Of a stretch of DNA of 64,000 nt, positions 1-8,038 are shown piece after piece. Below the pieces are notes generated by a model. The model worked only from the letters and a program-made list of their open reading frames with translations, searched no databases and was not told where the DNA came from. The translations under genes and the position numbers were made by a program. Source of the DNA: Streptomyces sp. 3214.6. Lineage in GTDB: Bacteria > Actinomycetota > Actinomycetes > Streptomycetales > Streptomycetaceae. The stretch lies in assembly GCF_900129855.1 (NCBI RefSeq), contig NZ_LT670819.1, positions 124,001 to 188,000 of the forward strand. Direction: 5' to 3'. The first letter of the stretch is position 1; each line of letters begins with the position of its first letter.

Positions 1-132
1 GGCATCGCGGTTGATGATGCGGGCGATGTCACGCTTGGAGTAGCCGGCCGTCTGCAGCTGGTCGGCCAACTGGGCGGCCTCGTTCAACTCGCCTTGCCCA
101 GCGGGACGGTTACGGCGGGGGCGGGGTGGCAT
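1..132 (-). CDS. Small HTH-like protein, partial (runs off the left edge)
   Basis: Only the first 44 codons are in the window. The start ATG overlaps the stop of the upstream Tap-like gene by one base (TGATG), so the two are translationally coupled. The visible part is a basic, proline/arginine-rich N-terminus followed by what looks like the beginning of a helix-turn-helix (LADQLQTAGYSKRDIARII). Its place directly after a Tap-like gene is the place that tpg, the terminal-protein gene, takes after tap in Streptomyces. An atypical terminal protein is therefore possible, but that rests on position alone. The rest of the gene is outside the window. Confidence 0.6.
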   Translation of the reverse strand, partial: MPPRPRRNRPAGQGELNEAAQLADQLQTAGYSKRDIARIINRDA

Positions 133-2255
133 CAGGCCTCTCCTGCGCTCGGGGTGAGGGCGGCGCGTCCGGCGTCCCGCAGGGCAAGAAGTTCACTCTC
201 GGTCGTGGGGGCGGCCACGGGAGCAGTGAGGTGGCCCTTGAGGAGGTAGTCGCCGGGCTGATGGTGATACGGCCAGGCCTGCGGCTGGGTGAGGTAGAGG
301 GCGTCGGTGCGGAAGGCGACGACGCTGCCGGGCTCGGTGTGCAGGGCGCCGGCGTAGGTGTCCTCGTCGCGGTGGCGCTGGGTGAGCAGGGCGGCACGGG
401 CCCCGGACCAGATCGCGGCGGCCCATTCGGGGTGGGCGTTGGGGTCCCGGCTGAAGCCGGTGGGCTTCTGCCAGGTGATCTGTTCGTCGTCGAAGCCGAT
501 GATTTCGGCGTCCGGCGGGACGTCGCGCTCCATGGTGCGGGGGGTGGTGCCGGTGACCATGCGGGGGCGCTGGGCGAAGGAGCCGATGCCGTACAGGAGG
601 ATGGCGCGCACCGCGCGGGAGGCGAGGTGGGCGGCGCGGGCCTGCTGGGCGTCGCCCTGGAAGTGGGCCTGGGCGGAGAGGTTGGTCCAGGTCTCTTTGA
701 GTTTCTTGGCCCAGTCGTCGAGGGGTTTGCCGTCCTCCCACAGGATCCCGTCGAGGATCTCGATCTTCCACGGGGTGATGGGGTTGGTCAGGGCGGTGTG
801 GATTTCGGGGCCGCCGGCCCAGGTGGTGAAGGTCGTGCCCGGGATTGCCGGGTAGTGCCAGGCGCGGTCGCCCGGTGCGGGGGCGGGCAGGATGCCGACG
901 TGGTTCCAGGTGTCGGGGACGGTGACCCGCACCTGCCAGTGACCGCAGCCGTACAGGGCCCGGGTCTGTTCCTTCTCGCTCCAGGCTGCGAAGGTGGCGG
1001 CGGTGATCCGGCGGGGGGTGCCGACCGGGGACTTCCAGGTGTGTTTGGCGTAGGCGAAGGTGCGGTCGTACTCGACGAGTTGGGGCAGTTGTTCGGGCAC
1101 GCGGGGCGGGAGGATGAGTTCGTTGCGTCCCTGGCCGGCCGTGGCGTGCAGCAGGCCGCGCAGTTCCTCGGACAGGACGGGAAAGCCTTCGGCGTGCTGG
1201 CCGCGGGTGGGGATGGTGCGCGTCCACAGGTCGCGGCCGGTCTGCGACGGGGATCCCATGATGACGGCGTCGGTCCAGTGGCGGCGCAGGGCCTGCCACA
1301 GCAGTACGAACGCGTCCCGGACGGTGGCCGGGTCGTCGCCGCCGGTGTCGAACCACTCCCCCACCGAGCGGATTTCGACGTGGCTGTCGCCGTTGTCGCG
1401 CTGGTAGCGGCCGACGGGGTTGCGGGCGTGGACGAAGTGTCCGGCCATCCGGTCCTTGCCGCGGCCGGTGTCGGTGCGCCAGCCCGGCGTGGGGGCGTTC
1501 AGCCAGGCCGCGACCGCATCCCTCAGGTAGGGGTAGCGGTCGGCGTCGCGGTGCCAGGGGTCACCGGCGGTGATGTAGATGCGCTCCGTGCCTTCGGGCA
1601 AGGTCTGGAAGACGGCGGTCAGGATGGCGGCGACCGAAGTGTCGGCCAGGTCGAGGCGGTAGGTCTGGCTGCGATGCACCAGCACACCCGTGTCCGTGTC
1701 CAGGAAGACCGTGGAGCGGGCCTGCTGGGTGAAGTTCGGTGGCGTGGAGAGCAGGTTCGGGGTATGCGTGAACCAACTGTTGCCCGCTGCCCCGTCGGGG
1801 ATCGACGGGAGGGCACGCGGCGCGTCCGGGGCTGCAGGCTCCGTGGAGGCGGGGCCCCCGGCAGGAACGGCTGGCGGGGAGGCAGCGACGGGCAGTGCTG
1901 GTGCGGTGGCGGCCGTCGCGGGCGCTACCGCTCCCCTCCGGGCGGTGGGGCGGGGCGGAGTCTTCGTGCCGTCGTCGGCAGTGGCCGGGGCGTCCGGCTC
2001 AGGGTGGGAAGGGGCGGTCTCGGCTGTGGTGAGGCGGTCGGGGGCCAGCGCAGGGGCCAGGCTGACGACGTGGGCCAGGCTCAGTCCCGCCGCCGGGGCG
2101 ATCCGTTCCGCATTCGCCTTCTCATACCCGGCCAGCTGAATGATCTGCCGGTCCCGCTCGGCCTCCAGCTTCGCCAGGGCGGCCCGGGCCTTTTTGATCT
2201 CGTCCCGTACGGTGCGCAGTCCGGCGAGGGCTGCGGTGTAGCGCTGTGCGTCCAT
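132..2255 (-). CDS. Tap-like protein with family-B polymerase-type motifs
   Basis: A 707-residue protein. Residues 1-60 form a charged coiled coil, about 60-150 is a Pro/Ala-rich linker, and a globular domain follows. Three motifs occur in the order and spacing of a DNA polymerase palm: VEYDRTFAYAKH near 397 (motif A-like Asp), SRAVRAILLYG near 550 (motif B-like R...YG) and FRTDALYL near 648 (motif C-like TD). The two tap genes of the window show the same order and similar spacing. Streptomyces Tap, with its terminal protein, is reported to carry out protein-primed synthesis at telomeres, so a related end-replication or atypical polymerase role is inferred. It is the middle gene of a tight operon, overlapping each neighbour by one base (TGATG). 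No strong match to another family is recognised. Confidence 0.6.
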   Translation of the reverse strand: MDAQRYTAALAGLRTVRDEIKKARAALAKLEAERDRQIIQLAGYEKANAERIAPAAGLSLAHVVSLAPALAPDRLTTAETAPSHPEPDAPATADDGTKTPPRPTARRGAVAPATAATAPALPVAASPPAVPAGGPASTEPAAPDAPRALPSIPDGAAGNSWFTHTPNLLSTPPNFTQQARSTVFLDTDTGVLVHRSQTYRLDLADTSVAAILTAVFQTLPEGTERIYITAGDPWHRDADRYPYLRDAVAAWLNAPTPGWRTDTGRGKDRMAGHFVHARNPVGRYQRDNGDSHVEIRSVGEWFDTGGDDPATVRDAFVLLWQALRRHWTDAVIMGSPSQTGRDLWTRTIPTRGQHAEGFPVLSEELRGLLHATAGQGRNELILPPRVPEQLPQLVEYDRTFAYAKHTWKSPVGTPRRITAATFAAWSEKEQTRALYGCGHWQVRVTVPDTWNHVGILPAPAPGDRAWHYPAIPGTTFTTWAGGPEIHTALTNPITPWKIEILDGILWEDGKPLDDWAKKLKETWTNLSAQAHFQGDAQQARAAHLASRAVRAILLYGIGSFAQRPRMVTGTTPRTMERDVPPDAEIIGFDDEQITWQKPTGFSRDPNAHPEWAAAIWSGARAALLTQRHRDEDTYAGALHTEPGSVVAFRTDALYLTQPQAWPYHHQPGDYLLKGHLTAPVAAPTTESELLALRDAGRAALTPSAGEA

Positions 2256-2887
2256 CAGGCTTCCTTGTCCGGACGGCGGGCGGCGGGTGCGGGGACGTAG
2301 GCGATCGCCCCGCCCGAGTGTGAGACGAGCCGGCTACCCAGCAGCAGATCAGCGAGCATCCGGTCAGCCTGCGCGGAGGCAGTCACGTGCTGGACGGGCG
2401 TGGCCAGGTCGGTGACGTAGCCCGCCAGCCGCGCGTGAGGGAAGGCATAGCGGCCCTGGGCGTTCCTCTCCCAGGCTTCCAGGCCGGTCAGCACGGCCAC
2501 CACGTAACCCGACAGGGTCACCGGCAGCACTCCACCGGCCGCCACGCTCGGCGCATCGCAGCGCCACCAGCCGCGCAGCGCCTTGAGAAGGTCCTCGGGG
2601 GCAAGGGAAGCCGCGAAGCCAATCCAGCTCCGGTCCGGTTCCTGTACCTGCTTGGCCGCGTCAACCCGCAAGACAGCGATCTCCTGAGCATCCAGCCGGT
2701 CCAGCGGGGCATGCCGGCGCTGACCGAGTGCCTGGACCACATGGAGCGGAACCATGACGCGCACGCCACGGTGAGACAGGCCCGGCAGCAGTCCGGCATG
2801 CACGAGACGGCGGAAGGTGGTGATGGCGCAGCCGAGTTCCTGGGCTGCCTGCCCGGTCGTCAGCAGCATCCCACCCGCCCCTTCCAT
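2255..2887 (-). CDS. HTH DNA-binding protein (MerR/excisionase-like N-terminus)
   Basis: A 210-residue protein beginning with a winged-helix/excisionase-type segment (residues about 7-50: LLTTGQAAQELGCAITTFRRL, a wing, then VPLHVVQAL). The remaining 160 residues are alpha/beta-like and not recognised. It is the first gene of the leftward operon, and its stop overlaps the start of the Tap-like gene. ATG 2887 was chosen because it begins the conserved HTH; an in-frame ATG six codons later (MLLTTG) is also possible. Likely roles are operon regulation or recruitment of the Tap-like partner to DNA. The C-terminal part could equally be a novel terminal-protein-like domain. Function is inferred only from fold and context. 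Confidence 0.65.
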   Translation of the reverse strand: MEGAGGMLLTTGQAAQELGCAITTFRRLVHAGLLPGLSHRGVRVMVPLHVVQALGQRRHAPLDRLDAQEIAVLRVDAAKQVQEPDRSWIGFAASLAPEDLLKALRGWWRCDAPSVAAGGVLPVTLSGYVVAVLTGLEAWERNAQGRYAFPHARLAGYVTDLATPVQHVTASAQADRMLADLLLGSRLVSHSGGAIAYVPAPAARRPDKEA

Positions 2888-3316
2888 GCAAACTCTGATA
2901 TCTGATTCGGCATGAACGTTAGCGGAGTCCTGAGGAACCGTCAAAGACCGGCTGACCGGACCCCGCCCATCAAAGCCCAGGCTTCCTGCCTGCCGTCGAC
3001 TCCATGACGGAGGCGGACGAGGCAGCCGGTCGGGGCCATCACCGCGCAGATGGGAGTCAACAATCACCTGGGGTAAGCGAATGGGGACGAGGCGGCCGAC
3101 CCGTCGGGCTGGTCCCGCGGCAGACTCACCGGGCCATTTTCCCGGTAGGGGCCGGTCCGGTTGGCAGACGCTCTTCAATCAGCTGGACGGCCCGCTCCCC
3201 CGGCGGCTGATACGCGGTCTTTACGCTGAACGTCGTTGCGCACACCATCTGTTACCAGGGGATGCGACTGGCACGCGCCAGCCGCCGACCGTGGCGATCC
3301 TGAACAGGGGGCACGG
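2888..3316. other. Divergent intergenic region
   Basis: About 430 bp between the leftward HTH operon and the rightward tcmP gene. It should hold both promoters. A direct repeat TCTGAT-A-TCTGAT lies about 15 bp upstream of the HTH gene, and a small inverted repeat, ACCGGG(7)CCCGGT, spans 3128-3146. No convincing gene is seen. Confidence 0.3.
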
Positions 3317-4438
3317 ATGGGCGTCTTGTGGAAGCTGGAGCCGGCGACCGCGGCCAAGCACCGGTTGTACCAGCGGTACCTGGACGCCTGGTGGCCGATC
3401 CTGCTGCAGACCTCCCAGAACACCGGCTACTCCCGGCCCCGGGTCACGCTCCTGGACGCGTTCGCCGGCCCGGGCCGCTACGAGGACGGCGAGCCGGGCT
3501 CACCGGTGTTCATCCTGGACCGCCTGCTCGGTCATCACGCGGTCGACCGCATGCACCTCAGCCCCCGGCGGGTGCATCTGATATTCATCGAGAAGGACCG
3601 CGCGCGCCACGAGCACCTCGTGGCGGAACTCGTCTCCCGCTTCGGGCCGCTCAAGGATCTGCCGGTACGGGTGGAGGTCCGGCGCGGTGAAGCGGGCCGC
3701 GACAGCCTCGCAGTCCTCGACGGGCTCGGAGCCTGGGGCCACCCGATCCTGGGGATCTTCGACAGCTGGGGCAGCGTCAACGTGCCGCTGCAGGTGATGT
3801 CCCGCATCGCCCGCAACCGCTCCAGCGAAGTCATCACCACGTTCGGACCCAACTGGTTCAGCCGCCGCGAGGAGCTCAACGCCGACATCCTCGACACGGT
3901 CTTCGGCGGCCGCGGCTTCTGGACCGCGGCCGCCGACGAGCTGCGCCCCGACGAGAAGTGGCGCGTGTGGCTGCGCACCTACCGGGACGCGCTGCGCCGG
4001 GCCGGCTTCGGATACCAGCTGCAATTCGAACTCGTCCCCCGCACCGGGCAGCCCCTCTACCTCGTCTTCGGCACCGGCAGCACCGCGGGCCTGAAGGCGA
4101 TGAAGGACGCCATGTGGAAGGTCGACGACCTCGACGGCGAGAGCTTTCGCGACCTCCGCACCCGAGGCGCCAAAGCAGACGGCCAGCTCGACCTGTTCCA
4201 GGCCGCAGGTCTGATCGACGACGAGCTGGCCGAGCTGGTCACCCAGCGCCTGAGCGCCGGGGCCACCACCGTGGAGGCGATCGGCGAGTGGCTGCTGACG
4301 GAGAGCGCCCGATGGATGCCGAAGCACGCCTTGAAGGCGGCCCGGCAGATGCGGCAGGACGGCGTGATCGCCGTCCAGTCGCCGGGCAAGCTCACGACGA
4401 AGAGCCAGATCAGCCTGCAGGCACAGGTTCGGGCATAG
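3317..4438 (+). CDS. tcmP: Three-Cys-motif partner protein
   Basis: A 373-residue protein. The N-terminus (KHRLYQRYLDAWWPIL, then LLDAFAGPGRY at about 40-50) is the signature of the three-Cys-motif partner family. The FAGPG glycine loop resembles a SAM-binding methyltransferase. Family members nearly always sit next to a gene for a DUF5131 three-Cys protein, and here that gene is the convergent neighbour, with 29 bp of overlap at the 3' ends. The pair is common on mobile elements; the reaction is not established. ATG 3317 was chosen because it follows AGGGGG and begins the conserved part; upstream in-frame ATGs are not conserved-looking. Confidence 0.85.
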   Translation: MGVLWKLEPATAAKHRLYQRYLDAWWPILLQTSQNTGYSRPRVTLLDAFAGPGRYEDGEPGSPVFILDRLLGHHAVDRMHLSPRRVHLIFIEKDRARHEHLVAELVSRFGPLKDLPVRVEVRRGEAGRDSLAVLDGLGAWGHPILGIFDSWGSVNVPLQVMSRIARNRSSEVITTFGPNWFSRREELNADILDTVFGGRGFWTAAADELRPDEKWRVWLRTYRDALRRAGFGYQLQFELVPRTGQPLYLVFGTGSTAGLKAMKDAMWKVDDLDGESFRDLRTRGAKADGQLDLFQAAGLIDDELAELVTQRLSAGATTVEAIGEWLLTESARWMPKHALKAARQMRQDGVIAVQSPGKLTTKSQISLQAQVRA

Positions 4439-5180
4439 GCATCTGGTCCCAGGTCCGGCCCTGAAGATGCCGGCCGGATGCCTTCGGGGTCCGGCCGCCC
4501 CACTGCTTGAAGAAGAAGGCCACATCGGCCTGCAGGCAGGCGTCCCGGATCCCCGTGACCCACTCCTGCTCCATCGGGCGGAAGCGGGGGCCGGACTCGC
4601 CTCCGGCGATCACCCAGTGAATGCCCGTCAGGTCCAGCCCGTCCAAAGGCCCGAGCAACGGCTCGCACGACAGGAACCGCACCGCGGCCGGAACCTGCCG
4701 CAGGTCGTCGACACGCGGCAGTTCCTTCGCGCTCTCCACGGACACCCCCATCCACAGGTTGGCCGGCCACGTAAGCCGGTCGGCGACCTGCCGCAGCCGG
4801 CGCGCCCGCTTCGTGAGCACCTGATACGTGTGCTGCGGAGTCCGCGCGATGACGTCGAAGACCTGCTCGACGTAGTCCAGCGGGACGCGGGCGTGGAAGA
4901 GATCCGACATCGAGTTCACGAACACCGTGCGCGGCGCCTTCCAGCCCAGAGGCACCCGCAGCGCGTCCGGGTGCACGGTCAGGCCGAAGCCGGGGCCGGA
5001 GGTGCGGGGGTCGCCGTCGTTCTGGTACTTCGCCGACCCCATGGCCTTGAGCCGCTTCGCCAGCGTCAGCGCGTAGCAGTTGTCGCATCCGTCCGAGACC
5101 CGGTCACAGCCGGTCGTGGGATTCCACGTCGCCTCGGTCCACTCGATCGAACTGCGGTCACTCACCCGTCGGCTCCCCAT
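4410..5180 (-). CDS. DUF5131 / phage Gp37-Gp68-like three-Cys protein
   Basis: A 256-residue protein opening with SSIEWTEATWNPTTGC, then a second cysteine in GC and a third in CYA (residues about 24-36). This is the W-N-P-x-x-G-C-x(n)-G-C-x-x-C-Y-A three-cysteine signature of the DUF5131/Gp37-Gp68 family, which resembles radical SAM enzymes in its iron-sulfur ligand spacing. The motif FVNSMSDLFH and a late GGESG segment also fit the family. It is the obligate partner of the convergent tcmP; a shared nucleic-acid or nucleotide modification is suspected but unproven. An imperfect LexA-type box lies about 130 bp upstream. Confidence 0.85.
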   Translation of the reverse strand: MGSRRVSDRSSIEWTEATWNPTTGCDRVSDGCDNCYALTLAKRLKAMGSAKYQNDGDPRTSGPGFGLTVHPDALRVPLGWKAPRTVFVNSMSDLFHARVPLDYVEQVFDVIARTPQHTYQVLTKRARRLRQVADRLTWPANLWMGVSVESAKELPRVDDLRQVPAAVRFLSCEPLLGPLDGLDLTGIHWVIAGGESGPRFRPMEQEWVTGIRDACLQADVAFFFKQWGGRTPKASGRHLQGRTWDQMPMPEPVPAG

Positions 5181-5307
5181 CCCCTGCGGTCACGGCCGCC
5201 CGCAGGCCTGGCCGTACAGCCCGCGGCGTGTCCAACGAACCATCAGGCCGCCAGACATCGGCATCCAATCATCCGTTACCGCCAGCCGTCACAGCTTCCC
5301 CTAAATA

Positions 5308-5319
5308 GAACATGTGTAC
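5308..5319. promoter_or_regulatory. Imperfect LexA (SOS)-like box
   Basis: GAACATGTGTAC matches the actinobacterial SOS consensus GAAC-N4-GTTC at 7 of 8 fixed positions and is centred about 130 bp upstream of the DUF5131 gene. It lies in a locally AT-rich stretch. Weak on its own. Confidence 0.2.
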
Positions 5320-5393
5320 CCTTTTCTGCGGTGGTGCGCGCGATACGAACCAGCCATTCGCCTCCGGCTGCGCCACCCCTCTGCGGGCAGCGG

Positions 5394-5555
5394 TCAGGCT
5401 AGGTCGTCCGTGAGCATGCCCTGCTGAAGGAGCTGCTCGACGCTCGTCCCGCGCCGTTGGGCCATCTCACGGAATGCGTCCCGTTGCCGCTGCCAGTCCA
5501 GAGCTCGGCTGGCGGCGGATTGGCGGATGTAATCCTGCGTCGAAATTCCCAGCAT
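5394..5555 (-). CDS. Small helical protein, probably 5'-truncated
   Basis: Reading upstream from the stop gives ...TEEQTAIREHAAMLGIS, then a helical segment ending QQGMLTDDLA. It looks like an antitoxin or mobilisation-type small DNA-binding protein. The only in-frame ATG (5555) gives 53 aa, but the frame stays open and protein-like for about 15 more codons upstream and beyond, without an ATG or GTG. The natural 5' end may therefore have been lost, possibly when the IS110 element next door inserted. No family is recognised. Confidence 0.4.
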   Translation of the reverse strand: MLGISTQDYIRQSAASRALDWQRQRDAFREMAQRRGTSVEQLLQQGMLTDDLA

Positions 5556-5733
5556 GGCCGCGTGCTCGCGGATGGCGGTCTGTTCCTCAGTCGTCCCTAC
5601 CTTGTTGATCGGGAGGAGCGAGCCATTCGTAGGGTTGGCTCCCCCAGGGGCGCTGGGTGTGGCTTTCAGTCGTCTGCCGTGTCTGTGGCTTCCGTGGATT
5701 GGCCGCCCGGCGCCCCACGACGACTCGGCTGCT

Positions 5734-7012
5734 CATTAGGAATTGCGGCACTGATCGCTCAGTAGGGACTCGACAGCGAGGTCGTCCGTGGTGCCTGTAC
5801 GAACACGACCTGCGGAGAAGTACGTGACAGCGATCTGGGCCGGTATCGACGCTGGGAAGACCCATCACCACTGCGTGGTGATCGACGACACCGGCAAACG
5901 ACTGCTGTCCCGACGCGTCGCCAATGACGAGGCCGAACTGCTCAAGCTCCTGGGCGACGACGCCATGTGGGGCATTGACCTGGCGGACGGCGGGGCCGCC
6001 CTGGTCATTGCGATCCTGCTCAACCACGGCCGGCAACTCCTCTACATCCCCGGGCGGACGGTCAACAGGGCCTCCGAGGGCTATCGGGGCGATGGCAAGA
6101 CCGACGCCAAAGACGCGGCGGTCATCGCCGACCAGGCGCGTATCCGACGGGATCTCACCCCGTTGCGGCCCGGCGACGAGCTGGTGTCCGAGCTGAAGGT
6201 CCTCACCCGCCACCGCCGTGACCTCAGCGACGACCGCACCCGGACCATCAACCGGCTCCGCGGCCACCTCACCGAGATCTTTCCCGGCCTGGAACGCGAA
6301 CTCGACCTGGGCAACGTCGGCCCTCTGGTACTGCTTACCGGCTACCAGACCCCGGCCGTCATCCGCCGGGCCGGCCGGCGGCGTCTGGTCACCTGGCTGC
6401 GCAACCGGAAGGTCCGCAGCGCCGATGAACTGGCCGCCAGGGCCGTCCAAGCCGCCGAAGCCCAGCACACATCCGTCCCCGGCGAGGACATGACCGCCCA
6501 CGTGGTGCACTCCCTGGCCAGGGAGGTGATGGCCCTCAACGAGAAGCTCGCAGAGACCGACAAGCTCATCGAGGGCCGGTTTCGCCGGCACCGCAACGCC
6601 GAGGTGATCGCGAGTATGCCCGGCATCGGCTCCCTGCTGGGCGCCGAGCTCCTGGCCGCCACCGGCGGCGACATGGACGCCTTCGCCAGCGCGGACCGGC
6701 TGGCCGCCTTCGCTGGCGTCTCCCCGACGCCGCGTGACTCCGGAAAGATCAGCGGCAACCTGCACCGCCCCACGCGCTACAGCCGACGCCTCCAACGCGT
6801 CTTCTACACCTCCGCGCTGATCAGCATCCGCTCCTGCGACGAATCCCGCCGCTTCTACGACCGCAAGCGCGCCGAAGGCAAACGACACAGCCAGGCCGTC
6901 ACGGCGCTCGCCCGACGCCGAGTCAACGTCCTGTGGGCCCTTCTTCGTGACGGACGGTGCTACAACCCCATACCGCCCGTCACTCCGGCCACTTGACAAC
7001 TCCATTAGGAAT
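5734..7012 (+). mobile_element. IS110-family insertion sequence
   Basis: Bounded by direct copies of CATTAGGAAT at 5734-5743 and 7003-7012, with the transposase almost filling the space. The long left non-coding end (about 80-90 bp) and very short right end (about 7 bp) fit the IS110 subgroup, in which the left end encodes the bridge RNA. There are no terminal inverted repeats, as usual for the family. Exact ends cannot be fixed without an empty site. Confidence 0.7.
5824..6996 (+). CDS. IS110-family transposase
   Basis: About 390 residues. The N-terminal DEDD RuvC-like domain begins AIWAGIDAGKTHHH and carries WGIDLADGG and GDGKTDAKDAAVIADQAR with the expected acidic residues. The C-terminal Tnp_20 domain has MPGIGSLLGAELLAATGG and the serine-bearing region FAGVSPTPRDSG. 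GTG 5824 was chosen because a GGAGAAG ribosome site stands three bases upstream and the DEDD domain starts at once; a GTG at 5788 is in frame. The enzyme acts with a bridge RNA encoded in the non-coding end to choose target and donor. It looks intact. Confidence 0.92.
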   Translation: MTAIWAGIDAGKTHHHCVVIDDTGKRLLSRRVANDEAELLKLLGDDAMWGIDLADGGAALVIAILLNHGRQLLYIPGRTVNRASEGYRGDGKTDAKDAAVIADQARIRRDLTPLRPGDELVSELKVLTRHRRDLSDDRTRTINRLRGHLTEIFPGLERELDLGNVGPLVLLTGYQTPAVIRRAGRRRLVTWLRNRKVRSADELAARAVQAAEAQHTSVPGEDMTAHVVHSLAREVMALNEKLAETDKLIEGRFRRHRNAEVIASMPGIGSLLGAELLAATGGDMDAFASADRLAAFAGVSPTPRDSGKISGNLHRPTRYSRRLQRVFYTSALISIRSCDESRRFYDRKRAEGKRHSQAVTALARRRVNVLWALLRDGRCYNPIPPVTPAT

Positions 7013-7393
7013 CCACCGCATACGGTCCTCCCAGCTGGTGGCATCTTTTCAACCGGCCCTCATCCTTGCGCCTGCATGCTCCTGGCGGCCAAGAACGACA
7101 AAGGCGGCCGCCCTTGCGGACCGGAGCTCAGCAGTTCGGACACGGGGTTTGCGAGGAGCGCGGCAACAAATGCCTGTCCGGTTGGCTGGGATGTGGTTGT
7201 CTGCGTAGATTTCTGCCACTGACGCGGCCATAGGTTCTGCTCTCGGCCTCGCCGCGGGGTCGCGGCGCCTCGGCTCAATCCGTTGGCGCGGGCTCTGCAT
7301 GGCCAGCACGAAATGCCCGCTCCTGACCTGCCTCCCTCGTTCCAGCCCCGACCGGACGCAGGGCCTGCCCGCAGGTACGGGCGCCGTCTGCGG
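7013..7393. other. Intergenic stretch between IS110 and tpg
   Basis: About 380 bp downstream of the leftward tpg gene. Reading frames on both strands are open only because of high GC and none has a convincing start or composition. No terminator-grade hairpin was found. Confidence 0.3.
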
Positions 7394-7978
7394 TCAGTAA
7401 TAGAACTCGAGGTAGTCGATGCGGTCGAGGGTGACTGTTTCTGCAGTGGGGGCGGGTCTGGTCCGGTGGAAGTAGCAGGCGCCCAGGGCGTCGCTGAGGA
7501 TGCGGCGCAGCTCGTCCTCGGGCGCGTTGCGGTGTCGTGCGGCAAAGAGCCGTTCGATGTAGGGGGCCTGCAGGCTGAGAGTAAGGAAGCGCAGGCGTGG
7601 GTCGTCGCTGGATCCGGCTGCCGCGGTGAAGCCCAGCCAGGCTCGGAAACTGACCATCATCTGGCCGTTGTTGTGCAGGATGGCGGTATGGGCCCGGTGG
7701 CGGATGCGGGGCTGCCACAGGCGGATGATGTCCCGTTCCACGGCTTGCTGCACGGGGTCCTCCTCGGACGGCCGGCGCACCGTGCGGAGGATGTCGAGTT
7801 CGCGGGCCGGCACGTTGAGACGTGTGGCGAGTGCGGTCTGGTCGCCGCCCGCCTGGCGCAGCAGAAAGGCCAGTCGGGCCCGGGGCGAACGGGGCGGGTT
7901 GCGGGTCCAGTGGCGTGCGTCGGCGCGGTCCAGAGCTTCTTGGACGGTGGCGGCGCTCAGGCGCAGGGGCGGCGGCAT
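7394..7978 (-). CDS. tpg: Telomere terminal protein Tpg (module A)
   Basis: A 194-residue protein, close to the roughly 184 aa of Streptomyces Tpg. Residues 1-90 hold a basic region and an HTH (RLAFLLRQAGG...ATRLNVPARELDILRTVRR). A central part reads MMVSFRAWLGFTA, then DDPRLRFLTLSLQAPYIERLFAA, and the C-terminus ends RIDYLEFYY, the family's typical ending (compare DIDYIEFDY). Tpg is covalently bound to the 5' DNA ends and primes end patching. ATG 7978 follows a GGAAG site. The gene is divergent from tniQ with only 60 bp between them. Its partner tap lies 1.16 kb upstream on the same strand, with tniQ interposed. Normally tap and tpg are adjacent. Confidence 0.85.
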   Translation of the reverse strand: MPPPLRLSAATVQEALDRADARHWTRNPPRSPRARLAFLLRQAGGDQTALATRLNVPARELDILRTVRRPSEEDPVQQAVERDIIRLWQPRIRHRAHTAILHNNGQMMVSFRAWLGFTAAAGSSDDPRLRFLTLSLQAPYIERLFAARHRNAPEDELRRILSDALGACYFHRTRPAPTAETVTLDRIDYLEFYY

Positions 7979-8038
7979 GGGCGTGGCTTCCTTTCGGGCG
8001 GGTGAGGTATGCGGTGCAGGGGCTGGAAGGATCGGTGG

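Noticed and set aside
126..2300. Long plus-strand open frame of over 700 codons opposite the Tap-like gene
   Set aside because: Glycine/valine-rich antisense shadow of a real minus-strand gene that has coupled starts and recognisable motifs; no ribosome site.
7049..7309. Small minus-strand gene between IS110 and tpg
   Set aside because: No ribosome site, Arg/Ala/Pro-rich composition, no conserved-looking motif.
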